Positions 1 to 8,147 of a DNA stretch of 37,947 nt are shown here, piece after piece (the stretch's first letter is position 1; every line of letters begins with the position of its first letter). The translations under genes were made by a program, and so were the position numbers. The notes beneath the pieces are model-generated. The model ran no database searches and was not told the origin of the DNA. It worked only from the letters and a program-made list of their open reading frames with translations. Source of the DNA: Streptomyces sp. ISL-36 (GTDB lineage Bacteria; Actinomycetota; Actinomycetes; Streptomycetales; Streptomycetaceae); assembly GCF_018614205.1 (NCBI RefSeq), contig NZ_JAGGOS010000123.1:1-37947 (forward strand), given 5' to 3'.

Positions 1-936
1 CGGACGCGGCGCCGGCGGCGCGGGCAGGGTGGTCGTGGCGAGCGCGGTCGTCCCCGTGGCCGGGCCGCCGAAGGAGGGGAGGAGCAGCGGCAGAAGGGCG
101 GCGAGCGCCGCCAGCCTCCGCCGGCCGCGCTCCTCCCAGTCGGGCCCGTAGGCGGCCGTGGCGACCGCTTCCAGCTCGGCCACGAACACCGCGGCGTTCC
201 GGGGCCGTTGGGCCGGGTCCTTGGCCAGGCCTTGCCGGATCAGGGGGCGCAGCGGTTCCGGCGCGTCCGCGTCGGGAACGGGCGCCTCGATGTGCCGCAG
301 CGCCAACTCGGCGAGGTTCTCGCCCGAGAACGGCTTACGGCCGGTCAGACACTCGAAGAACGTCGCGGTCGCCGCGTAGACGTCGGCGGCGGGCGAGGCG
401 GGCTCGCCGCGCCACTGCTCCGGAGCCATGTACGCCGGGGTGCCGGCGACGCCGGGTGCGGTGCCGTGGTCCGTGGCGATGCCGAAGTCCACGAGCTTGG
501 ACGAACCGTCGGCCGCGACCAGGACGTTCTCGGGTTTGTAGTCGCGGTGCACCACGCCCGTCCGGTGCGCCGCGGCCAGTCCGAGCAGCGACCCCTTGAG
601 CACCACCAGCGCCGCCTCGGGGCCGGTGGCGCCCTCCCGGGAGAGCAGCGCGCGCAGGGCGACCCCGTCCACCAGCTCCATGACGATCGCGGCGCCGCGC
701 GGGGCCTCCACGTACTCGTAGAACCCCACGACATGGGGCGTGTCGAGGCCGCCCAGCAGCCGGGCCTCCGCGCGGAAGCCCCGTACGAAGGCGGAGTCGG
801 CCCGCATGCGCTCGGCGAGGTACTTCACCGCCACCGGCACGCCGGTCGCGTCATGGAGGGCGAGGACGACGCGCCCGCTGCCCCCCGAACCCAGCTCCCG
901 GTACTCGGTGTACCCGGGGACCACCCATGCGTCCAT
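1..936 (-). CDS. Ser/Thr protein kinase (C-terminus cut by window edge)
   Basis: Eukaryotic-type (Hanks) Ser/Thr kinase that would phosphorylate protein targets in the cytoplasm. The 312 visible residues start with MDAWVVPGYTEYRELGSGGSG. They show the glycine-rich loop (about 16-22), the ATP-binding Lys38 in VAVKYL, the helix-C Glu57, the catalytic loop HRDYKPEN (130-137), DFG (150-152) and an APEQW activation-segment motif. After the kinase domain (about residue 275) a hydrophobic stretch LAALAALLPLLLP begins, followed by Thr/Ala/Pro-rich sequence that runs off the window. This suggests a membrane segment and an extracytoplasmic tail, as in PknB-like receptors, but the end is not visible. 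The ATG at 936 follows a G-rich ribosome-binding stretch. It is divergent from the phospholipase gene. Confidence 0.93.
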   Translation of the reverse strand, partial: MDAWVVPGYTEYRELGSGGSGRVVLALHDATGVPVAVKYLAERMRADSAFVRGFRAEARLLGGLDTPHVVGFYEYVEAPRGAAIVMELVDGVALRALLSREGATGPEAALVVLKGSLLGLAAAHRTGVVHRDYKPENVLVAADGSSKLVDFGIATDHGTAPGVAGTPAYMAPEQWRGEPASPAADVYAATATFFECLTGRKPFSGENLAELALRHIEAPVPDADAPEPLRPLIRQGLAKDPAQRPRNAAVFVAELEAVATAAYGPDWEERGRRRLAALAALLPLLLPSFGGPATGTTALATTTLPAPPAPRP

Positions 937-1338
937 CCCGCCCCCCAGACGGCGATAGCCCCCCGCGCCCGCCGTGCGGTGGTGCACTCGCCTTCCTCAG
1001 AGGGGACAGATTCCGGCCAGGACCGGTTCCCGTCACCTCCCACGGAGTCGGCCCGGCGGCTGTCGCCCATGGCTGCCACAAGCGGGCCGCCACGAGCCGG
1101 TCGCCGTCGCGCGGGCATGGACTTCTCGTACGAGCCCATGGACTCTTCGCCGACCGGCCCCGGCCGGGGCGGACCGGACCCTACGGTGAACCCGGCCGTG
1201 GGGGCGTCCGCTCCCTTCCGCGTTCATGTCCTGTACCGCGCCCCCACGCGTCGACGACACGCCCCCGTCCCCTCACCCGCTGATCTTGGGCTCGCTCGGA
1301 ACACCGTCCCCCCGGAATCCCTCAGAGGTGCTCAGACC
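937..1338. other. 402-bp divergent intergenic region with PHO-box-like units
   Basis: This gap separates the divergent kinase and phospholipase C genes and must hold both promoters. No convincing gene lies in it; open frames here lack ribosome-binding sites and are GC-driven. Two GTTCA-type heptamers resembling PhoP direct-repeat units are visible: GTTCACC on the minus strand (1185-1191) and GTTCATG on the plus strand (1222-1228), the latter followed by a weak second 11-bp unit (1233-1243). Phosphate control would make sense for a phospholipase, but the match is partial. Confidence 0.3.
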
Positions 1339-3402
1339 ATGACTGAACTCAATCGGCGCCGCTTCCTCCAGATCGCCGGCGCCACCGCCGGTTTCGCCGC
1401 CCTCCAGAGCAGCATCGCGCGGGCCGCCGCCATCCCCGCCGCACGCGCCTCCGGGAGCCTCGCCGACGTCGAGCACATCGTCGTGCTGATGCAGGAGAAC
1501 CGCTCCTTCGACCACTACTTCGGCAAGCTGAACGGCGTCCGCGGTTTCGGCGACCCCCGCCCGGTCACCCTTCCCAGCGGCAAACCGGTCTGGTACCAGC
1601 GCGACGGCAACAAGGAGGTGCTGCCCTACCACCCGACCGCCGAGGACCTCGGCATGCAGTTCATCGCGGGCCTCAACCACGACTGGGCCGGCGGCCACAA
1701 GGCCTTCAACAACGGCAAGTACGACCAGTGGATCCCCGCGAAGTCCGCCGGCACGATGGCGTATCTGGACCGGAACGACATCCCGTTCCACTACGCGCTC
1801 GCCGACGCGTTCACCGTCTGCGACGCGTACCACTGCTCCTTCATCGGAGCCACGGATCCCAACCGCTACTACATGTGGACCGGTCACACCGGCAACGACC
1901 GGACCGGTGGCGGCCCGGTGCTCGGCAACGACGAGCTCGGGTACGGCTGGACGACGTACCCCGAGCGCCTGGAGCAGGCCGGAGTCTCCTGGAAGATCTA
2001 CCAGGACATCGGCGACGGTCTGAACGCGGCCGGTCACTGGGGCTGGATCGACGACGCCTACCGCGGCAACTACGGGGACAACTCCCTGCTCTACTTCAAC
2101 ACCTACCGCAACGCCCAGCCCGGCACCCCGCTCTACGACAAGGCCCGCACCGGCACGAACGCGAAGGCGGGCGACGGGCTCTTCGACATCCTGCGCGCCG
2201 ACGTCGCCGCGGACCGGCTGCCGAAGATCTCCTGGATCGCCGCCCCCGAGGCCTTCACCGAGCACCCCAACTGGCCCGCCAACTACGGAGCCTGGTACAT
2301 CGCGCAGGTCCTGGACGCGCTGACCTCCAACCCTGAGGTGTGGAGCAGGACCGCGCTGTTCATCACCTACGACGAGAACGACGGCTACTTCGACCATGTC
2401 GTCCCGCCCTACCCCCCGGCCTCGGCCTCCCAGGGACTCTCCACCGTCGACACCTCCCTCGACCACTTCCCCGGAGACTCCCGCTACGCCGCGGGTGTCT
2501 ACGGCCTCGGCCAGCGCGTCCCGATGATCGTCGTCTCGCCCTGGAGCAAGGGTGGTTACGTCTGCTCCGAGGTCTTCGACCACACCTCGATCATCCGGTT
2601 CATGGAGCGCCGGTTCGGGGTGAGGGAGCCGAACATCTCGCCCTGGCGCAGGGCCATCTGCGGCGATCTGACCTCCGCCTTCGACTTCGGCCTCGAGGAC
2701 ACCACGCCGCCGTCGCTGCCCGACACCGCGGGCTACCGGCCGCCGGACGGCGACCGGCACCCCAGCTATGTGCCGAAGCCGCCCGTCAAGCCGGCCCTGC
2801 CCACCCAGGAGCCGGGCGCCCGGCCGACCAGGGCGCTGCCGTACGAGCTCTTCGTGGACGGCGCGTCCACCCCTTCGACCGGCCGCTACACCCTCACCTT
2901 CGGTGCAGGGGCCAGGGCCGGGGCCTTCTTCCAGGTCACGGCGCCGAACCGCACCGACGGGCCGTGGACGTACACGACGGGCGCGGGCAAGACCCTCCCC
3001 GACACCTGGAACACCTCCTATTCCGCGGGGGTCTACGACCTGACGGTGAGCGGCCCCAACGGCTTCCTGCGTACCTTCCGGGGGCCGGGCCAGACCGCGG
3101 GCCCCGAGGTGACGGCACGTCATGACTCCCTCACCGGCAACCTGGTGCTGACGATGACCAACCCGGGCGCGGTCGACGTCCACCTCAAGGTCACCCAGGC
3201 CGCTGCCTACGGCGGCGGGTCGCAGAGCTTCAAGGTGGCCAGGGGCGCCACGGTGACGCACACCGTGGATCTGCGCGGCAGCCGGCGCTGGTACGACCTG
3301 TCGGTCGTCTCCGACGCCAATGCCACGTTCCTGCGGCGCTTCGCCGGCCATGTCGAGAACGGCGCGGTGGGCGTCAGCGACCCGGGCATCGCCACCGGCT
3401 GA
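1339..3402 (+). CDS. Tat-exported phosphocholine-type phospholipase C
   Basis: Secreted phospholipase C of the bacterial phosphoesterase family (PF04185), which hydrolyses phospholipids such as phosphatidylcholine to diacylglycerol and the phospho-headgroup. The 687-residue protein starts with a twin-arginine signal (NRRRFLQIAG, residues 5-14, then an Ala-rich segment), so it should be exported folded through Tat. The catalytic domain follows with the family signature QENRSFDHYFG near residue 52-62 and ends around residue 470. Two C-terminal beta-rich segments (about 495-590 and 600-687) look like the paired DUF756 domains of this family. Length matches the usual 680-700. The open frame extends far upstream, but ATG 1339 is chosen because the Tat signal starts there and AGAGG lies before it. 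Substrate preference cannot be read from sequence. Confidence 0.93.
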   Translation: MTELNRRRFLQIAGATAGFAALQSSIARAAAIPAARASGSLADVEHIVVLMQENRSFDHYFGKLNGVRGFGDPRPVTLPSGKPVWYQRDGNKEVLPYHPTAEDLGMQFIAGLNHDWAGGHKAFNNGKYDQWIPAKSAGTMAYLDRNDIPFHYALADAFTVCDAYHCSFIGATDPNRYYMWTGHTGNDRTGGGPVLGNDELGYGWTTYPERLEQAGVSWKIYQDIGDGLNAAGHWGWIDDAYRGNYGDNSLLYFNTYRNAQPGTPLYDKARTGTNAKAGDGLFDILRADVAADRLPKISWIAAPEAFTEHPNWPANYGAWYIAQVLDALTSNPEVWSRTALFITYDENDGYFDHVVPPYPPASASQGLSTVDTSLDHFPGDSRYAAGVYGLGQRVPMIVVSPWSKGGYVCSEVFDHTSIIRFMERRFGVREPNISPWRRAICGDLTSAFDFGLEDTTPPSLPDTAGYRPPDGDRHPSYVPKPPVKPALPTQEPGARPTRALPYELFVDGASTPSTGRYTLTFGAGARAGAFFQVTAPNRTDGPWTYTTGAGKTLPDTWNTSYSAGVYDLTVSGPNGFLRTFRGPGQTAGPEVTARHDSLTGNLVLTMTNPGAVDVHLKVTQAAAYGGGSQSFKVARGATVTHTVDLRGSRRWYDLSVVSDANATFLRRFAGHVENGAVGVSDPGIATG

Positions 3403-3442
3403 GCCCGGAGGGGCGGTTGCGGACGCAGGCGGTTGCGGGCCC

Positions 3443-3519
3443 GGGCGGTGCGGGCGGGTGTGGTGCGGACGGGCGGTGCGGACCCGGGTGGGTGTGGTGC
3501 TAACTGGCGGTGCGGGCGG
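3443..3519. repeat. Degenerate GGGCGGTGCGG direct repeats
   Basis: The short convergent gap between the phospholipase C gene and the DeoR-type gene is G-rich and internally repetitive: GGGCGGTGCGG recurs at 3443 and 3471, with a related TGGCGGTGCGG at 3505. The first two are each followed by a GGGTGTGGTGC motif. No clean hairpin terminator was found. It is probably non-functional expansion of low-complexity DNA. Confidence 0.5.
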
Positions 3520-4320
3520 TCAGACGGGGACGACCTTCACCCCGGCGTCCGTGAGCCGCCGCACCGCCTCCGCCGGGATCGCCGCGTCCGTCACCAGCAC
3601 GTCCACGCGGTCGAGCCCGCAGATCCTGGCGAAAGCGCGTCGGCCCAGCTTGGAGGAGTCGGTGACCACGACGACCCGGCTGGCGCGCTCGGCGAAGAGC
3701 CGGCTGATGCCCGCCTCGTCCTCGTGGTGGGCCATGATCCCCAACTCGGGGTCGATGCCGTCGACGCCGAGCACGACGACGTCGAGCACGACCTCGTTCA
3801 GTACGCCGGCGGCCAACGGGCCCACGAGTTCGTAGGTCTGCGGGCGGGCCACGCCCCCGGAGACCACGATCTTGATCTGGGGGCGTACCGCCAGCTCACC
3901 GGCGATGTTCAGCGCGTTGGTGACCACCGTCAGAGCGGGGGCGGTGGGCGTCGCGGGCGAGTTCGGCCCGCCGCCGGCGAAGCGCAGGGCCAGGGCCCGT
4001 GCCACCTCGGTCGTCGTCGTGCCGCCGTTGAGACCCACCACCTCGCCCTCGTGGACGAGTTCCGCCACCGCCGCGGCGATGCGCTGCTTCTCGGCGGCGT
4101 GCCGGGAGGACTTGTAGCGCAGCGGAAGCTCGTACGAGACCCCCTGCGGCACGGCCCCGCCGCGGGTGCGGACCAGGAGCCGCTGCTCGGCGAGTTCGTC
4201 CAGGTCGCGGCGGATCGTCGCGGGCGAGACGTCGAGGGTCGCCGCGGCCTCCTCGACCTCCAGCCTGCCGGTGGCGGCGAGCAGTTCGAGGAGCGTGTTC
4301 CACCGTTCGTGCTTGGACAT
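3520..4320 (-). CDS. DeoR-family transcriptional repressor (AgaR-like)
   Basis: Transcription factor of 266 residues. The N-terminus (about 1-60) is a DeoR-type helix-turn-helix with the signature VSPATIRRDLDELAEQ (about 32-47). The rest is a DeoRC sugar-phosphate sensor domain with typical family motifs: LNGGTTTTEVAR, VVTNALNIA, ILGVDGID-like (VLGVDGIDPELGI) and VVVVTDSSKLGRRAF. Such proteins usually repress a neighbouring sugar-phosphate operon and release DNA on binding a phosphorylated sugar. It is transcribed away from the SIS isomerase/aldolase pair, with repeated TGCTCGAA sites in between, so these are its likely targets. ATG 4320 is the only start preserving the full HTH. The exact effector is unknown; galactosamine- or tagatose-phosphate is a guess from the neighbours. 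Confidence 0.92.
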   Translation of the reverse strand: MSKHERWNTLLELLAATGRLEVEEAAATLDVSPATIRRDLDELAEQRLLVRTRGGAVPQGVSYELPLRYKSSRHAAEKQRIAAAVAELVHEGEVVGLNGGTTTTEVARALALRFAGGGPNSPATPTAPALTVVTNALNIAGELAVRPQIKIVVSGGVARPQTYELVGPLAAGVLNEVVLDVVVLGVDGIDPELGIMAHHEDEAGISRLFAERASRVVVVTDSSKLGRRAFARICGLDRVDVLVTDAAIPAEAVRRLTDAGVKVVPV

Positions 4321-4400
4321 GAGCGCGATCCTATCGCCGCACAGAGGGCGGAACCCCTGGACCGGACGCCCCGGCTGATGGATACTGCGCACCATCAAGA

Positions 4401-4446
4401 TGCTCGAAGTTGCTCGAAACATCGCCTCTAAGAGCAGGATCGAGCA
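4401..4446. promoter_or_regulatory. Putative DeoR-type operator: TGCTCGAA repeats
   Basis: Two perfect TGCTCGAA octamers lie 10 bp apart (4401-4408 and 4411-4418), so on the same helical face, and an inverted heptamer TCGAGCA follows at 4440-4446. The cluster is between the divergent repressor and isomerase genes, just upstream of the isomerase start. Direct repeats at about one helical turn are a common DeoR operator arrangement. The link to this repressor is inferred from position. Confidence 0.55.
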
Positions 4447-4460
4447 GACTCTGTCTCTGT

Positions 4461-4467
4461 GAAGGAG
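4461..4467 (+). promoter_or_regulatory. Ribosome-binding site fixing the isomerase start
   Basis: GAAGGAG lies 6 nt before GTG 4474. An in-frame GTG at 4459 would place this motif inside the coding region and has no good site of its own, so 4474 is preferred. Confidence 0.7.
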
Positions 4468-4473
4468 CCGCAC

Positions 4474-5433
4474 GTGCCCACCTCGGGTCCCTCCCGCACC
4501 GCCGTCGAGATCGCCTCCCAACCCGCCTGCTGGCGCAAGGCCGCCGAGACCCTGCCCCGGCACAGCGCGGCGCTCCCTTCCCGGGGCGAGCGCGTCGCCG
4601 TGGTCGGCTGCGGCACCTCCTGGTTCATCGCCCAGGCCTACGCCCATCTGCGCGAGAGCGGTGGCCACGGCGAGACCGACGCCTTCGCCGCCTCCGAGTT
4701 CCCGCTCGGCCGCGGATACGACCGCGTCCTGGCGATCACCCGCTCGGGCACCACGACCGAGGTGCTCGACCTCCTCTCCCGGCTCTCGGGATCGATACCC
4801 ACCGGCGCCCTCACCGCCGACCCGGCGACCCCCGTCATGCGCGCGGCCGACGCCGTCGCCGTCCTCGACTTCGCCGACGAGGAATCCGTGGTGCAGACCC
4901 GCTTCGCCACCACCGCACTCGCCCTGCTCCGCGCCCACCTGGAGAGCGAGAACGCCCTCCCGGCCGGGGTCCGCACCGTGGAGGAGGCGGCCACGGACGC
5001 CGAACGTGCCGTGTCGGTGCCCCTCGCGGCCGACATCACCGACGCCGAGCAGTTCACCTTCCTCGGCACCGGCTGGACCTACGGACTCGCCCTCGAAGCC
5101 GGCCTCAAGATGCGCGAGGCCGCCGGCGCCTGGACCGAGGCCTACCCGGCGATGGAGTACCGCCACGGCCCGATCAGCATCACCGCCCCCGGCCGCGTGG
5201 CCTGGGCCTTCGGTCGCGTCCCGGCCGGCCTCGCCGACGACGTCGCCCGCGTCGGCGGCACCCTCGTCGCCCAGTCGGGCGGTGCCGCCGGGGATCTCGA
5301 CCCGATGGCCGACCTCATCCGCGCCCAGCGCCTCGCGGTCCTGCTCGCCGAGGCGCAGGGCCAGGACCCCGACCGGCCCCGCAACCTCACCCGCTCCGTC
5401 GTCCTCGCCGCGACCGCCGGGGGGAACGACTGA
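4474..5433 (+). CDS. SIS-domain sugar isomerase/deaminase (AgaS-like)
   Basis: Cytoplasmic protein of 319 residues with two sugar isomerase (SIS) domains, about 25-150 and 185-310. The first carries GCGTSWFIAQAYAHL and the Ser/Thr-rich SGTTTEVLDLL phosphosugar loop. The second carries GTGWTYGLALEAGLKMREAA and MEYRHGPIS, the motif seen in GlmS isomerase domains and AgaS. Such proteins isomerise or deaminate aminosugar- or ketose-phosphates (for example galactosamine-6-phosphate to tagatose-6-phosphate). Its stop codon overlaps the aldolase start by one base (TGATG), so the two are translationally coupled. Neither a GlcNAc/GalNAc-6-phosphate deacetylase nor a PfkB kinase is present beside it, so the pathway is completed elsewhere or differs. 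Confidence 0.87.
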   Translation: MPTSGPSRTAVEIASQPACWRKAAETLPRHSAALPSRGERVAVVGCGTSWFIAQAYAHLRESGGHGETDAFAASEFPLGRGYDRVLAITRSGTTTEVLDLLSRLSGSIPTGALTADPATPVMRAADAVAVLDFADEESVVQTRFATTALALLRAHLESENALPAGVRTVEEAATDAERAVSVPLAADITDAEQFTFLGTGWTYGLALEAGLKMREAAGAWTEAYPAMEYRHGPISITAPGRVAWAFGRVPAGLADDVARVGGTLVAQSGGAAGDLDPMADLIRAQRLAVLLAEAQGQDPDRPRNLTRSVVLAATAGGND

Positions 5434-6287
5434 TGCCGCTCACCGCCACCGACACGGTCGTCCTCGGCGCCCGCGACAGGAACGCCGGCGCGGGCGCGTT
5501 CAACGTCGTCCAGATCGAGCACGCGCAGGCCATCGTGGCGGGGGCGGAGGCCGCGGGGCTCCCCGTGATCCTCCAGATCAGCGAGAACACCGCCCGCTAC
5601 CACGGCTCCCTCGAACCCATCGGGCTCGCCACCCTCGCGATCGCCCGCCGGGCCGCCGTCCCCGTCTCCGTCCACCTCGACCACGCCGAGTCGCCCGACC
5701 TCGTACGGGAGGCGGTCGGCCTCGGCTTCTGCTCCGTCATGTTCGACGCGTCGAAACTCCCGTACGACGAGAACCTGGCCGCCACCCGCGAGACGACGGA
5801 CTTCTGCCACCGCCACGACGTCTGGGTGGAGGCCGAACTCGGCGAGGTGGGCGGCAAGGACGGCGCCCACGCCCCGGGTGTGCGCACCGACCCCGACGAG
5901 GCGCGGGCGTTCGTCGCGGCCACCGCCGTCGACGCCCTCGCCGTCGCGGTCGGCAGCTCCCACGCGATGGTGACCCGCGACGCCGTCCTCGACTTCGAGC
6001 TGATCGCCCGGCTGCGCGAGGCCGTCGACGTGCCCCTCGTGCTGCACGGCTCGTCGGGGGTCGGCGACGTCGACCTCGCCTGGGCCGTCAGCGCCGGGAT
6101 GACGAAGGTGAACGTCTCCACCCACCTCAACAAGGCGTTCACCCGCGCGATACGGACCCATCTGGAGGAGCAGCCGGGCACCGTCGACCCGCGTCGCTAC
6201 CTGGGCCCCGCGCGTGACGCCGTCGCACACGAGGTGACCCACCTGCTCCGGGTCCTCGCGGCGGACGCCGAGCTCATTCGCACGTGA
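5433..6287 (+). CDS. Class II (zinc) ketose-bisphosphate aldolase
   Basis: Metal-dependent aldolase of 284 residues from the fructose/tagatose-bisphosphate aldolase family (AgaY/KbaY/GatY/FbaA). It would cleave a ketose 1,6-bisphosphate into dihydroxyacetone phosphate and an aldehyde phosphate. Visible family motifs are AFNVVQIEHAQAIVAGAE at the start, the zinc-binding VHLDHAES (about 74-81), EAELGEVGGKDG, VGSSHAM and the phosphate loop LHGSSGV followed by MTKVNVST. Length is typical of the tagatose-type subgroup. ATG 5433 overlaps the isomerase stop, showing one operon. Its last 14 bp overlap the end of the convergent VanW-family gene. Pairing with a SIS isomerase and a DeoR regulator favours an amino-sugar or galactitol-type route over central glycolysis. 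Confidence 0.9.
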   Translation: MPLTATDTVVLGARDRNAGAGAFNVVQIEHAQAIVAGAEAAGLPVILQISENTARYHGSLEPIGLATLAIARRAAVPVSVHLDHAESPDLVREAVGLGFCSVMFDASKLPYDENLAATRETTDFCHRHDVWVEAELGEVGGKDGAHAPGVRTDPDEARAFVAATAVDALAVAVGSSHAMVTRDAVLDFELIARLREAVDVPLVLHGSSGVGDVDLAWAVSAGMTKVNVSTHLNKAFTRAIRTHLEEQPGTVDPRRYLGPARDAVAHEVTHLLRVLAADAELIRT

Positions 6288-8013
6288 CACGGTCGCGCGG
6301 GGTGTAGTGCGTACGGAAGGTCTCCCGGCCGACCTCCGCCCCGCCGTCGTGGAAGACGCGGTCCACCGTGATGTCGAAGCCCTCCAGCGGGGTCTGCGGC
6401 TCGCACTCGGAGCCGGTGCCCTTCCGCTCGGCGGGCTCCGTCAGGTTGGTGCGTGGGCCCTCCACCGCCTCCACGGTGTCGTACTTCTTGGTGCCGTAGA
6501 AGGTGACGGTCACCGACGAGTCCGTGGCACTCGCCTGGATGTAGATCGCGTGCCCGGAGTCGTTGCGGAACTTCAGATCGAGCGTGCCCCAGGCGACCGT
6601 CGCCTCCCGGCCCGCCGGGTAGCGCTCGATGTAGAAGGAGTGCGCTCCGTACTCGACCGGCTTGACCCCGGCGAAGAAGATCGCGTTGAAGACGGTGGTG
6701 GCGACGGCCGAGACACCGCCGCCCGGCGCCGAGTGGTACTGCCCGTCCAGGATCATCGTGCCGTCCACGAAGCCGTTGGCCTTCGTGCGCTCGCCGACGG
6801 TCCGGTTGAAGCTCCAGACCTCACCCGGCCGCACCAGCGAGCCGTTGATCAGCTCGACCGCCCGGCCGATGTTGATCGTCCGGTAGGGCGCGGTGGGGAA
6901 GTCGACGGTGAAGGTGGACATCTGCTCCTCGATCCCGAGCTTCGCCACCGATTCCCGGGTCAGCTCCGGCTGGATCAGCTCGGTGGCGAGAGGCCCGGTC
7001 CGGGCGGCGGCGCCCGTCTTCGGGAGCAGCGGGCGTACGGCGTCGCCCAGGGCCTCGGCGGACACCTCGTGTCCCGGCCGGCCGTCCGACACCACCACCA
7101 CCTTGCCGTCCCGCACCCCGAGTTCGGCCTCGACCGGTCCGTCGGCGATCGCGTCGAGCGGGCGCGTCACGTCCGGGTCCCTCCTCAGCCCCTGCGCGTC
7201 GAGGGAGGAGGTGAGGCGGCCCTTGTCGTCAGCCGCCACCTTCAGATGGTCGGAGAGCGTCGCCGGCGCGATCTGCAGGCGCTTGCCGTCGGCGGTGAGC
7301 GTCACCGGGCCGGACATGGCCGGGGTGCCGAAGTCCTCCATGAAGCGCGCGACCTCCGCCGCACCGGTCCTGGGCCGGGACACGGCGGCCGGCAGGACGA
7401 CGGGGCGCGGCCCGATGCCCGGATAGGCCTCGCGCAGGGTGTCGGAGGCGCGCTCGACGTCCAGCTTCAGCCCGTCACGCGGCTGCACCGCCACGGCGTT
7501 GCCGTCCTTGAACGTCACGGAGCCCTCGACGGTCGTGCGGTCGAACTTCTCCGCCACGCCGGCCATCGCCGTACGCGCCTTCGTCTCGTCGAACGAGACG
7601 ACCGGCGCGATGTCGCGGTCGTCGGAGGAGAAGAGCCGGCCGATCACCGTGACCGGGTCCCGCGCGGGGTCGGCGGCGCGCTCGGCGGTCTTCGCCGCGT
7701 CGACGGTGAGCCCGGCGGCGGCCGGATCCACGGTTCCGGTGCTGTCCCCGACCCGGACGGATATCGGCTCGGTCCACGAGGCGGGGGGTGAGCCAAGGAG
7801 CTTGCGCCGGGCCTCGTCGCGGCTCATGCCGCCTATGTCCACCCCGGCCACCCGGGTGCCGCTGGATATGTCGTCGCCGGTGGCGACGAGCCCCGCGACA
7901 TACAGTCCGCCGCCGGCCACGAGGACCGCCCCCACAGCCGCCACCGCGATGCGTGTCCGCCGGCCGCGGGGGGACGAGAGGGCGGCGTCGTCGTGGTGCC
8001 TGGAGCCGCGCAC
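6274..8013 (-). CDS. VanW-family protein with peptidoglycan-binding-type repeats
   Basis: Membrane-anchored cell-envelope protein of 579 residues. Residues 1-20 are cytoplasmic and basic, about 21-45 form a single membrane segment (IAVAAVGAVLVAGGGLYVAGLVA). The extracellular part contains DUF4280/PG_binding_4-like repeats (about 55-330, including VDIGGMSRDEARRKL, typical of YoaR-type proteins), and the C-terminal half is a VanW domain with GEVWSFNRTVGERTKANGF and the Ser-rich GGGVSAVATTVFNAIFFAG motif. VanW proteins occur in glycopeptide-resistance clusters and widely in actinobacteria, but their activity is not established. GTG 8013 is preferred because GGGAGG lies just upstream and the membrane topology is complete from there. 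No resistance genes are adjacent. Confidence 0.86.
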   Translation of the reverse strand: MRGSRHHDDAALSSPRGRRTRIAVAAVGAVLVAGGGLYVAGLVATGDDISSGTRVAGVDIGGMSRDEARRKLLGSPPASWTEPISVRVGDSTGTVDPAAAGLTVDAAKTAERAADPARDPVTVIGRLFSSDDRDIAPVVSFDETKARTAMAGVAEKFDRTTVEGSVTFKDGNAVAVQPRDGLKLDVERASDTLREAYPGIGPRPVVLPAAVSRPRTGAAEVARFMEDFGTPAMSGPVTLTADGKRLQIAPATLSDHLKVAADDKGRLTSSLDAQGLRRDPDVTRPLDAIADGPVEAELGVRDGKVVVVSDGRPGHEVSAEALGDAVRPLLPKTGAAARTGPLATELIQPELTRESVAKLGIEEQMSTFTVDFPTAPYRTINIGRAVELINGSLVRPGEVWSFNRTVGERTKANGFVDGTMILDGQYHSAPGGGVSAVATTVFNAIFFAGVKPVEYGAHSFYIERYPAGREATVAWGTLDLKFRNDSGHAIYIQASATDSSVTVTFYGTKKYDTVEAVEGPRTNLTEPAERKGTGSECEPQTPLEGFDITVDRVFHDGGAEVGRETFRTHYTPRDRVTCE

Positions 8014-8111
8014 ACAGCCTCCCGGTGCGTGTCGGGGTCCCCGAGATACATCCGCGACGTTACGCCGAGCGGGTGCCCGTCGCATGTCGGCCGCCCGTGA
8101 CCTGGCCTTAT

Positions 8112-8129
8112 GTGCCCGGCCCCGGGCAC
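8112..8129. promoter_or_regulatory. Perfect inverted repeat in IclR promoter
   Basis: GTGCCCGG-CC-CCGGGCAC is a perfect palindrome with 8-bp arms. It ends 6 bp before the proposed -10 hexamer of the IclR gene, so it covers the spacer and -35 region. That position suits autorepression; IclR proteins often bind palindromes of this size. Binding is inferred, not shown. Confidence 0.5.
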
Positions 8130-8135
8130 CACCCG

Positions 8136-8141
8136 TACGCT
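8136..8141 (+). promoter_or_regulatory. -10 hexamer of a leaderless promoter (IclR gene)
   Basis: TACGCT fits the actinobacterial TANNNT -10 consensus and is followed by exactly 6 nt before GTG 8148, so transcription should begin at or next to the start codon. There is no purine-rich ribosome-binding site, consistent with a leaderless mRNA. Confidence 0.6.
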
Positions 8142-8147
8142 GGACGG

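Noticed and set aside
825..1139. Possible small gene beside the kinase
   Set aside because: Overlaps the kinase start on the same strand in another frame, with Arg/Pro-rich translation and no ribosome-binding site.
208..1338. Long N-terminal extension of the phospholipase C frame
   Set aside because: It overlaps the divergent kinase gene antisense; the Tat signal starts at 1339.
1273..3351. 692-residue open frame opposite the phospholipase C gene
   Set aside because: Antisense artefact with no recognisable motif; the plus-strand protein is a full family member.
6274..8013. Vancomycin resistance cluster
   Set aside because: Only the VanW-like domain is present; there are no VanHAX or VanRS genes, and VanW proteins are common in non-resistant actinobacteria.
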